Shown here piece by piece: positions 11,516-21,416 of a stretch of 64,000 nt of DNA (within the stretch, counting starts at the first letter, position 1; each line of letters opens with the position of its first letter). Below the pieces are notes generated by a model. That model did not search any database, was not told where the DNA came from, and saw nothing but the letters and a program-made list of their open reading frames with translations. The position numbers were made by a program, and so were the translations under genes. Origin of the DNA: Antedon mediterranea (taxonomy: Eukaryota > Echinodermata > Crinoidea > Comatulida > Antedonidae); assembly GCF_964355755.1 (NCBI RefSeq), contig NC_092675.1:3382312-3446311 (forward strand), written 5' to 3'.

Positions 11516-11811
11516 CTTATACTCGCATCACCCACAACGTCTTAGACTCGAAACAGAACTTAAGAATCAAAGAATACATATTCACCTGCAGACGGAGTCT
11601 AAACACCAGCCTCAGAAGGGAGGAGCTGGAAAACCTGAGCTGTGGACAGTTAGCTGAGGCTGAGCAGGTGGAAGAGTCTTCTAGGAACTCAGCAAGCCTT
11701 TCTACCACCGAACAGCAATCAAGAGATTGGACGAGTCAAGAAGGGGTTGTTATTAAAGAGGAACCAAACTTTCTAGATGATTTCTATCAACTTTTTAAAG
11801 AAACTGAGTAG
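11516..11811 (+). CDS. Alternative terminal exon 15 of tandem array, long acidic tail
   Basis: Acceptor ctctgtgttctacag, leading CT, 97 codons, TAG: by far the longest cassette. It starts YTRITHNVLDSKQNL, core RIKEYIFTCRRSL, then an extra ~60-residue tail rich in Glu/Ser. The tail contains an EQVEESSRNS stretch, a VVIKEEPNFLDD segment (IKEEP resembles a sumoylation-type psi-K-x-E site) and ends FYQLFKETE. It could be the founder or standard C-terminus of the gene, because it is the only one with such a tail. AATAAA at 12654-12659. Confidence 0.75.
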
Positions 11812-13399
11812 ATTAATTATAAATTCAAGATTCTGCTTTGTTATCTTGAGTGGGACGGCTAGAGAACATTTTTGATTAGCCATAACTACTGAATCTGAAT
11901 TTGGAAAGATAGATTGTATTGCATGATAAATGATAAGGTTGAATTGTGTATAATTTGAATATGCTACATACACTGGCTAAAAATATAAAGTATTTAGATG
12001 CATGATAAATTCATATCTTTGAAATGTATTGCAATTGAGAATTCTGAGTGTACTGTTAGTGAATGAGATTTGTGTGTGTATGGTACAATGTTGATTGAGA
12101 ATTGTTTGTGAACTTTAAGAGATTATATCTTTTGTTTAGCCTGCTGTTACATTATGTATTGGATTGATGCTGTTTAATTATCATGTAATGTATCTTGATC
12201 CATATTGCATGTCTGTTAGTCTGGGCTCCAGATGGAGTTTTGTCTTAATATTAGTAAAAATATAAATATTTTGCACATATGGCGTTTCATACGTGTATTA
12301 CTTGAGTTTTCAGACAAAAATCAAAACGACGACGTGTGGAATGACATTAAAAACAGACTTGGAGCTTAAATAATTGACTACCGGTACCAAAAATTAATCT
12401 TGAATTCACCAATCATGTTTAACATTAGAATGTTAAAAGTTGTAAGGCTGTGTTCATACGTACAACGTGTAAGAATGGAAGTGACTGTTTATCTGTCTTT
12501 TTGTAATCTTGTTTGGATAAATGTACATATGTAAATTCAAATTCAATTTGGTGCTGTAATTAGCTGAACTATTGTTTAAAAAATACCACCGGCTTCCTTC
12601 CCTAATTGGTGTTATTTTACTTGTGACCACAATAACTGTTACTGTGTAATTTAAATAAAAATGAATGTATTTATATTATATTCATCTACAGAGTTATGGT
12701 TTTGTGTCATGTGCAAAGTTAAATTTAATTTGGCATCATAATCAACAAAGTAGACTCGATCAAAAATAAAATGTTCTCTTGCGTTGTTTATTTATGTTCT
12801 TATCAGGGATAATTGTTTAATGGTGCTACTAAAAGTCAGAATTTTCTGGCACCCAATGATAGTTTTTGTCTGCAAGTTCCAATATTCTATGTAGAAATTA
12901 TTATAAATGGTTTTGTAAATTCCGTAATTTGTGTCAACTCTTACTGTAATTTAGTAAAACTTTTGGTTACAATTCTGTATAAAAAGTTGTACTAGTGCGT
13001 TTTTGTAATTTTGTGTGGAAATCTGATAATTTTTCTATTGATATTAAGTTTATTGCTCTTCCTACATTTGTAAGACAACCATGTGTTGCACTACCCACAC
13101 TGCATTGCATTGATTGTACAGTTAGTATATGTGTATACTGTATTACAAACAATAAATATACACATAAAATAAATCTAAGCATTTTAACAGTGTTCTGCTA
13201 CTTGTATAGAGTATAATACTGTATATTAAAATCCCATCTTTTTTAGCACAATATACTTTACATGATTCCTCACTGCGTTATACATATTATATACTCTACT
13301 TCCAAATGATAAACTTTTACATCTTTTTGTGCCATTCACTATAATATTCATTTTAATGACAAAAGTGTTGAATGTGTCCTATTGCTGTTTTTTCTACAG
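11812..13399 (+). other. Inter-exon region, one weak exon candidate
   Basis: Mostly AT-rich, with AATAAA signals near 12654. At 12314-12369 a cag acceptor is followed, in the array phase, by 17 codons (DVWNDIKNRLGA at the end) and TAA. It lacks the array core and is not counted as a member. Confidence 0.35.
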
Positions 13400-13527
13400 T
13401 GTTCTTTTATGACCAACATGGTGTAGAGAAGTCCGAGTCGATGCGTCTTATCGGTGTGTACCTCCGCGACATCCGCAGGCCCCGGGCGAAGACAATCAAA
13501 CAATCATTCCAATTTCTCCCATCATGA
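13400..13527 (+). CDS. Alternative terminal exon 16 of tandem array
   Basis: Acceptor tgttttttctacag, leading TG, 41 codons, TGA. FFYDQHGVEKSE then SMRLIGVYLRDIRR, tail basic. It founds the YLRDIR subfamily (exons 16-19), close in core to exons 1 and 2 (GYIRDIR). AATAAA at 13591-13596, only 64 bases after the stop. Confidence 0.8.
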
Positions 13528-14177
13528 TTTTTGCTAGTTAGTCAGTTCTGATTATTTCATAAAATATTTAGTTAAATTACATTTTTTATTAATAAATGCT
13601 CTATTAGGTTGTATTATACTCCAATTCTCGTTCATTCAATAATTGTCAAAAGTATCGTTGAGCAATGGCAAGAAAGATTGATTTGTTTTCGCCTTGTGAT
13701 AAGGTTATTATATAAAGTCAGATTGAGTTGGTGGGAGGGTGTGGAGGAAGTGAGCAGTTAGAGTTGTAGAAGTAAATATTATCTAAGTCTAGCACTGGTG
13801 GTATTTGTTCTTCAAGGTTTTAATTTCCATTAATTTCTTTAATATTGGAAAGCAATATTTTAGATTCTGCTATAATCTCTTTGGATTGAGGGCGGGTAGT
13901 TGGTGATAATTAAAATAGATTGTACTACAATAAGAGATAATTTTTGCATTTTTCTTATATCCCATATTTTGTTTTTATTATGCTTTAAATGAAACAATAT
14001 CGTGAAAAATGAAGAATTCATCTATTAAAATATTTTCTACCAAAATTATGGCAGAAAATAATTCAATCAAATAACAAATTTTTTAACAAATACTTTACTG
14101 TGAATTTTATTAAAATTATTTATAATAAAATTTGTAATCTTGTTGGTGACATCCGATCTTGATATTTTTCCCAACAG

Positions 14178-14323
14178 CGTTTATTCTGAAAACGTACGCG
14201 GTAGGCAAACCGGAAACTGGTCGTATAATGGGCGTCTACTTACATGATATACGCAGATGTCGGGCCAGGAAAGCCAATCAAACAAGCGAATTTACATACG
14301 TGATTCATACGTACAAGTGTTGA
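14178..14323 (+). CDS. Alternative terminal exon 17 of tandem array
   Basis: Acceptor atttttcccaacag, leading CG, 47 codons, TGA. FILKTYAVGKPE then TGRIMGVYLHDIRR, basic RARKANQ, tail ending in Cys. The first residues (AF-x-x-KT) match exons 1 and 2. Confidence 0.8.
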
Positions 14324-14546
14324 ATGAGTTGTTTATTCATGGTTTCGTAGATTCGCAAGGTATTTCCACTGGGGAACTATGAACTGATTGTTAATATACG
14401 TCTATTATTTTTACATAATTTTTTATAATTTTTCAAAAATGTGGATTACAGTATTTGTTTCTAAAGAAAGACTGCATTACTGTATATTTAAATTCTCACT
14501 TTTTACAGTTGAACCATTATTAAAAGTAAACTTGGAGGAACCAATG

Positions 14547-15245
14547 AAGTGTCTCCTTAATAGAGGTGCACTCTGAATAGGGATTAACCAGTGTTATAAA
14601 ACATATATTTACCCTTGTTTGTTTCATAGGAAAGTGTCTCCTTAATAGAGGTGCACTCTGAATAGGGATTAACCAGTGTTATAAAACATATATTTACCCT
14701 TGTTTGTTTTATGGGAAAGTGTCTCCTTAATAGAGGTGCACTCTGAATAGGGATTAACCAGTGTTATACAACATATATTTACCCTTGAATGTTTGTTTTA
14801 TGGGAAAGTGTCTCCTTAATAGAGGTGCACTCTGAATAGGGATTAACCAGTGTTATACAACATATATTTACCCTTGTTTGTTTTATGGGAAAGTGTCTCC
14901 TTAATAGAGGTGCCCTCTGAATTGGGATTAACCAGTGTTATAAAACATATATTTACCCTTGTTTGTTTTATGGGAAAGTGTCTCCTTAATAGAGGTGCCC
15001 TCTGAATAGGGATTAACAAGTGTTATACAACATATATTTACCCTTGTTTTTTTATGGGAAAGTGTCTCCTTAATAGAGGTGCATTCTGAATAGGGATTAA
15101 CCAGTGTTATACAACATATATTTACCCTTGTTTGTTTTATGGGAAAGTGTCTCCTTAATAGAGGTGCCCTCTGAATTGGGATTAACCAGTGTTATAAAAC
15201 ATATATTTACCCTTGTTTGTTTCATAGGAAAGTATCCCCTTAATA
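14547..15245 (+). repeat. Minisatellite, ~85 bp unit, about 8 copies
   Basis: The unit starts aagtgtctccttaatagagg and recurs at about 14547, 14632, 14717, 14806, 14891, 14976, 15059, 15145, with a degenerate start at 15229. Period is 83-89 bp with few differences between copies. It lies in the intron between cassette exons 17 and 18. Short ORFs through it are an effect of the repeat, not genes. Confidence 0.9.
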
Positions 15246-15527
15246 GGGTTGTTTACTGCCTTGGTGGTTTCCCAAAGGTTCTTGTATACGCCCAGGCTTA
15301 TTATTAATCGCAACAGAGGTTGTCGACATGTGTTATAAAGATTTGCTGACGCAACCCCTAGACGGCATGTTGTCAAATAAATAAAATGAATACCCCATGA
15401 TGCAACATAAACGGAAACATTCTTTTGATGAGATTGATCAGTGATATTCCATTTGGCCTGGTTCCAGCCTGGTGATTGGTAATAAAATAATGCTTCCTGT
15501 CACTATATTCGCTTACAATAGTACCTT

Positions 15528-15682
15528 CTGACACTATCAAACTTTATGTGACAAAAAAGTGGGATGTGCCTGAATATGGTAGTGATATGCCCATGATAGT
15601 AATATGACATCATCATGTCCATATATGGGCACATCACATTTTTTTGTCACATAAAGTTTGAAAGTGTAGACAGAGCTTAAGA
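15528..15682. mobile_element. Palindromic MITE, copy 1 (AAAGCTCTGTC family)
   Basis: Contains the family's left arm (cactatcaaactttatgtga), a middle with gcccatgatag and gacatcatcatg, and a right arm ending gtgtagacagagctt. The left terminal 'aagctctgtcta' is missing. Confidence 0.75.
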
Positions 15683-16442
15683 CCAAAACAAGAATGAAAC
15701 TTCATTGTACCTTTCAAGCCTATACACGTCCTTTTAATATGTTTATTGTCAAATGTAAAAATTGTTGTGTGAAATACTGTATAGTAAAAAGTGTATTGTA
15801 TTTATCTGTTTTGTTTTATAATGAAAAGAAATCAAACAAAAGAACAGATGTTTACTAGGAAGGCCAGTGTTTTAATTGTAAATTTGTTTGGCATTGTTGG
15901 TAAACATGAGGTAGTCCACATGTAATTGTAGTAGTTTTCCATTTTGTTGGAGTCTATTGAAAATATTGTTTCTGTAGTTGAACAACATTCTGGAATTATG
16001 TCTTTAGGCTAAAAGTAGCATAATAAAACTATAACTTAATAAATCAAAATGTTGATATACCATAACACATATTTTCAATTTTAACAGAAATAAAGAAACA
16101 CCCACGTTTTCCGTAATATTGCCGAAATTAATCATGTGAAACGATAAAATGGAGAAAGTTATATGAATTTAAATAATTTTTAAAAAAAATGTTAGTAAAA
16201 TGAATTAGTTAATTGTAAATATTGAAAAAATAGCACACCATAGTAACTATTTTTAAAAATTGGGATACAAAATATGTTTTTATAGTTTTTATTTAAATAC
16301 AGTATTTTATAAATTCAAGTGATATGTTGCTTATAAATATACTCTGTTTCGTAAATATTTGTTTAAACTTTGAAGCAAAATAAATTGTTGAGAATGTGCA
16401 AAAAGTGGAAACTCTAGATTATTGGTCTTTTTTACCCAACAG

Positions 16443-16594
16443 TGTACTTTTATGTGAACTTTGCAGTTGAGATGACGGAAACGCGACGTTTGATCAGTGT
16501 CTACCTCCGTGATATACGCAAATTGCAACTACTCCAAGCGAATAAACGAGCTGAAGCGTTGTTGTTAGCGCACGGATTCGTAGAAGAACCATAA
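16443..16594 (+). CDS. Alternative terminal exon 18 of tandem array
   Basis: Acceptor tttttacccaacag, leading TG, 49 codons, TAA. YFYVNFAVEMTE then TRRLISVYLRDIRK, a Leu/Gln-rich helix (LQLLQANKRAEALLLAHG) and FVEEP end. AATAAA at 16921-16926. Confidence 0.8.
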
Positions 16595-17474
16595 ATTAGA
16601 CCTAACTGTTGCTTGTGGTGGACTTTGTTGGTATATTTAGCTTTAAAAACATTGTAAAAGAAAAAAATGTTTTTGAACAAATGAGCGGAGGAATTTGTTG
16701 TTGAACGAATCATAAAGCTGTTGTTGGTGTAGACTGTATCTATCTGTATCTGTGAGAAAACAAGCTAACATTGTAGATGTTACCGCTTAAATTCTTTAAA
16801 TACCTGTAACCATACATTTCAAGACAATTGTGGTTTAGACTTTTGTATCTGGTCTAAGAAAGACTTTAATATATTTAGTGTTTAATCCCCTATTTGATCA
16901 TTTGTATAAAATGATGCTTTAATAAATATCGTATGCATTTTGTTGTTTGTATTGTACATGAACTTATGAGGAAACTATTATATTTAGGGTGATAAGTTGG
17001 TTGTCTGCTTGTTTTTTCAAAATGTTTGTAATATATGTTGTACTGATTGATTGATTATTTGATATAGATTGATTGTTTGGTTGGTTGGTTTGATTGATTA
17101 ATTGATTGATTATTACTTGGTTATTCAATTGGCTGTTTGCTCAGTTGTTAAATCTGAATGTAGTTAACTCTCTCTCTCTCTCTGAAGGCCCTTCCATTTT
17201 AAAATTAAAACACCATAATTTCACCATTTCAAATCTCTAAACATTATATCTTTTTGAAATTTTATGATGGAAAACATTTAATTTTTATTATCATTACTTG
17301 CATTTTATATGGCTAATTTTACATACTGTACATTTGAGGATTTTCCGTTTGATTTGACATTTTTTCTTCACCATAAAATATAGATGGCTAATTTCATATC
17401 CAAACATACTTTTATATTTCATTTTCTTACATACATTTGAGGCTTTTCCATTTATTTGATATTTTTTTCTTCAG

Positions 17475-17629
17475 CATTCTTTCAAGATACATATGCAATA
17501 GACAAGATTGAGTCTCGTAGACTTATGGGATTCTACTTGCGAGATATACGTAAACAAGATGAACGCAAAACATTACGTGGACAGAAATTTGCTAAGAATA
17601 CATACATCGCCAAAAATTATTTTCAGTGA
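17475..17629 (+). CDS. Alternative terminal exon 19 of tandem array
   Basis: Acceptor atttttttcttcag, leading CA, 50 codons, TGA. FFQDTYAIDKIE then SRRLMGFYLRDIRK and a strongly basic tail (KTLRGQKFAKN). Closest to exons 16-18. Confidence 0.8.
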
Positions 17630-18863
17630 ATGATCGGCCAATGAGAGGCAAGAGTTACTATTTTTTATTTAAAACATTTATTATCGGTTCATAAAGCTAA
17701 TTTTGAAGAAAAAAAATTAATACAAGATTTTAAAAATAAACAGTAAAGCAGTTATTTTTCTTCTTGTTTTCTCGGGAAAACATGTCAGCTAACGCATTGA
17801 TAAATTATTCAGTGAAGAAACTACAATTTTTAATTATTTACTAAATGACGGCGTGAAGAGTTCAAGATGGCATTGATGGGGTGTGGTTTAGCACATTTTT
17901 GACATGTTATTTAGGTCTAGAGGAATGATGCTTTTGAAATAGTTCTACTGTAGTCATATCCTCATCACTTGGCAATATCTTTGTTATTTATTTGAACAAT
18001 TATTGTTTCATTTTCAATTCTCAATTATGAATATGAGTATCATGGATGTACAAGTCATCCATTTTAGATTCATTTCCACCTAGGCACAGTTAATTTATTC
18101 AAACCTTCCAGCTTAGTTAACCTGGTACCTGCTTAAGAAGCTGTTTCTGGTTATATTGTAACATTTTAGGTGTAGTAGTATGTTTCTGGTCATTTTATCA
18201 TGTTTGTTTTAATATTGGATTGCAATATTCTAAGCTTTTCAAGCTCTATTATTATATTCATTTTGGTTTTCCAATTTCATGATGACGTTTTCCACTGTTC
18301 ATCTCTCAGTACCAGGAAGATATTGGGTGTGGTTCGGCACATTTTAACATTAAAAAATTGTACTGTTAGAACAATTTTATATGAAACACTAATGGTTTTC
18401 TATATTCAGAGGGATTTGCTAATCATATTTTGCTGATATCATATTTTGCTGATATCATATTTTGCTGATCATATTTTCGCTGTATCATTGTACCAATAAA
18501 TACATGACTTTATTAACCATTTACAACCAAGTTCTTTGGAATGCTTAGGAGACCTTAAGAGTCATAATTTTAAAATCTGTAATTATGCTTTAAAAATTCC
18601 TACCGTAATTAGAAAGGTTTTTAAACTTTGTATGCAGGCCTACATAAAATGAGGATGTTGTTTAGATGTAAATTTGTATAATAATAAGAAACTGTAAACA
18701 TATTTATTTTTTTAACAATAATGTGATTGTGTTAGCTGCCTGTAAATTTGTAATGATTATATTACTGTGGTTTGATCTGTTTTCTAATTTTGCTAAGTGC
18801 CTTATTAAAGGTTTATATAGTATATTGTTATAATTATTAATTTTGTATTTATTCCTTCTCCAG

Positions 18864-19006
18864 AATATCTGTATCGTATGTACAATGTCAGTTTCATACA
18901 TACAGTGAAACTAATCGGCTTGCATCTCTGTAACGTAAAAAAATTGTTTCGCTTGAAAGCACGGAGACGAGAAGAGCAGTTAATTCAAGGACATTTTCCA
19001 GTTTAA
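18864..19006 (+). CDS. Alternative terminal exon 20 of tandem array
   Basis: Acceptor attccttctccag, leading AA (Glu if the upstream base is G), 46 codons, TAA. YLYRMYNVSFIH then TVKLIGLHLCNVKK and a basic RRREEQL stretch. Near-duplicate of exon 21 (identical NVSFIHTVKLIGLHLCNV). Confidence 0.8.
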
Positions 19007-19040
19007 TAATTTTTGCGATCAAAATACTTGATTCTATAAA

Positions 19041-19193
19041 GCTACACTATCAAACTTTATGTGACAAAAAAATGTGATGTGTCCATATATGCCGACATGA
19101 TGATGTCATATCAATACCATATTTAAGCATATCACTTCCATATTTGGGCATATCACTTTTTTTTGTCAAACTTGATAGTGTGGGCAGAGCTTA
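19041..19193. mobile_element. Palindromic MITE, copy 2
   Basis: Runs from ctacactatcaaactttatg to gatagtgtgggcagagctta, with internal gccgacatgatgatgtcata. It sits between cassette exons 20 and 21, just after the stop of exon 20. Confidence 0.8.
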
Positions 19194-19385
19194 ACATTGC
19201 ATAGGATTAGGATTCTAGAAAAATTGTGATAAATATCTATTAACATTGTCTGTTGTTAAGTAACTTTATTAAAGTATCGGTATTTTAACTATGAATCACA
19301 GAACTGTAACAAATATCCGGTTGATTTTATTAAGGCCAAAAATAAAATAATTTTTTTGTTTATTATATATTATTTCTTTCTCCAG

Positions 19386-19549
19386 AATATCTGTACCGTT
19401 TGTACAATGTAAGTTTCATTCATACAGTGAAACTAATCGGCTTGCATCTCTGTAATGTTCAAAAAACGTATCAAAGAAAAGTACGCAGACGAGAAGAGCA
19501 GGTAATGCAAGGACTCATGCCAGTGAAAATTGTCTACAATATAAACTAA
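19386..19549 (+). CDS. Alternative terminal exon 21 of tandem array
   Basis: Acceptor tctttctccag, leading AA, 53 codons, TAA. YLYRLYNVSFIH, core TVKLIGLHLCNVQK, RRREEQV and a longer tail ending YNIN. Several poly(A) signals follow, the first at 19798-19803. Confidence 0.8.
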
Positions 19550-21237
19550 ATATTCTATTATTAATTTGTTTGTCTCGATATTTCTTGTTGGTCTTCTGTG
19601 AGACATCAGTAAACAGTGCCTCTAATGTTTATTATTTATTGAATTATGAAATAAGATCAATATTTTTGTTTATTATTTAAACTGATCCGAACATCAGTAC
19701 AAATCCATATTATTACAATATTCATTGCTAATTTAAAGCCTAAACTAAGTTTTAATTGTTGATAATTAATTTATGTAATTTATGAAAAATGTGTGTAAAT
19801 AAATTATCTGTTTTATTTTTGCATTGTGTTTGTTTAATTTGTTGATTTGTATTATATTTTGTAAAATGTATCATTTGCCTGAATAAATAATAATAATAAT
19901 AATAAAACTCAATTTTTATTTTTATATTGTTTTATGTGTTTATTTCTGTATGTAAAACAGTTTTGATTACAGAAAAAATACATATTCTCTGTATTAAAAT
20001 GTATATGAATATAATTAATTGAACTTGAATCTTGTAGTTAGTTGAACTTACCCTAAAAATTGTGGCGGTGGTTCATGCTACTGAAAACCAGTCATTAAGG
20101 TTTTGCGATATTGGATGCAATAATTTATTAAACAGTCCTAATCTGTTTCATGAGTTTTGTGGGTTTATCAAGTCGTCCAACTCAATTGTGATTAGTTACT
20201 TTAAGAAAATTGTTTTCCAGTAAACTAAATAAGTAAATTAATCTATCACCAGTAATTAAACTATTAAAATTATTGCTAATAATTGTTTATTGCTAATAAT
20301 TGTTGATTATGACCAATGTATTTAATGTGAATATGTAAAAATATGTGAATAAAACAGTAATTAAGCTGTTTTGGTAGAAAATAAGGTATAATTCTGAGCA
20401 ATTGTAATACTGTACAAAATGTACAGTATATAGCATTTTAACCTTCCCGCATTCTCGTAAGACCACCTTTAGATGTACAGTAATATAAATATGTACACAA
20501 TTGTAAACAGAAAGTAGACTATTCCCAAGAAAATGTTTAAAAATCTATTGAAGATTTTTTTTTTTTGCATTTCTATGTATTTAATATCTCAAAAGATAAG
20601 ATAAACTTTGAATCATACTTCAGATTCATAGATGGATATACTAAAATCTCCGAGTTTATTCAGTTATTTGGGGGTGGGGGTGGGAGGGGGTGGGGGGTAG
20701 ACTTGCATCTTTTGTTTTGTTTTAAGGAGCTTGGGGATTAAGGAGCTTGAGGAGTAGGAGCTTGGGGATTAAGGAGCTTAGGGATTAAGGAGCTTGGGGA
20801 TTAAGCTCTCAACTACAACAAATTATTTTTTGTATGCATTAATATGTTTTATGATAATTTTATTGCTATGGTAATTTTAAACTATTTGATAATTATTTAT
20901 CTAATTGTTAAAATTCTGAAATACTTTAAACTGGCCATTAAAATGTATTCATGTTTCAATTGTATTTATTTTTGTACATAATTGTTTGTAATGTTTCTTT
21001 TGTGAATAAAAATAGAAAGAATAAAGAGTGATAATTTACCTCATTTGTTTATTTTGAAATAGAAATTATTTTAAAATCTAAATGTTTAACATAAAGCAGT
21101 ACAAACAAACAGTGCTAACTGATTCTCTGTACTCTAGAATTTCTAAAGTATCCATCGGCTAATTCTGTTTTTTATATGATGTGATGCATAATACAGGTGT
21201 AACATGTGGTGTGACACTGTATGTCACTGTTTTACAG
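19550..21237 (+). other. Non-coding stretch with poly(A) signals and a G-rich run
   Basis: No ORF supported. It contains AATAAA signals after cassette exon 21, a G-rich tract at 20670-20698 and a short tandem array of 'gagcttggggattaag'-like units at about 20725-20805. I could not find an upstream coding exon or start for the FKBP gene here. Confidence 0.45.
20670..20698 (+). other. G-quadruplex-capable G run
   Basis: Five runs of 3-6 G separated by single T or A bases (ggggg t ggggg t ggg a ggggg t gggggg). Such a tract meets the usual four-run G-quadruplex pattern on the + strand. Confidence 0.6.
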
Positions 21238-21374
21238 AATTTGCCTATGATATTGTACACAGTATAATGTCATATGTGCAGATACAGTACAGAGGGGACA
21301 ATGTTAGCACAGCAGGCATCACCAAAGTGATAAAGCATTATTGCAAAAATCACATTTTTATCGCGGATTATTAA
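21238..21374 (+). CDS. Probable alternative terminal exon 22 (diverged)
   Basis: Acceptor gtcactgttttacag, leading AA (Glu, as in exons 20 and 21), 44 codons, TAA. FAYDIVHSIMSYVQIQYR, then TAGITKVIKHYCKN. It follows the array layout (aromatic start, T-x-x-I/L, amphipathic helix with Tyr) but the core is weak, so membership is less certain. It ends only 42 bases before the first visible FKBP exon, which makes its relation to that gene an open question. Confidence 0.5.
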
Positions 21375-21416
21375 ACGTTCTTTTTAAAATCATTCTGTGA
21401 ATTTGTTTATTGACAG

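Noticed and set aside
12314-12369. Short in-phase exon-like segment (17 codons, ends NDIKNRLGA, TAA) after a cag acceptor
   Set aside because: It has the array phase but lacks the core motif and is very short; one in three random acceptors would have this phase.
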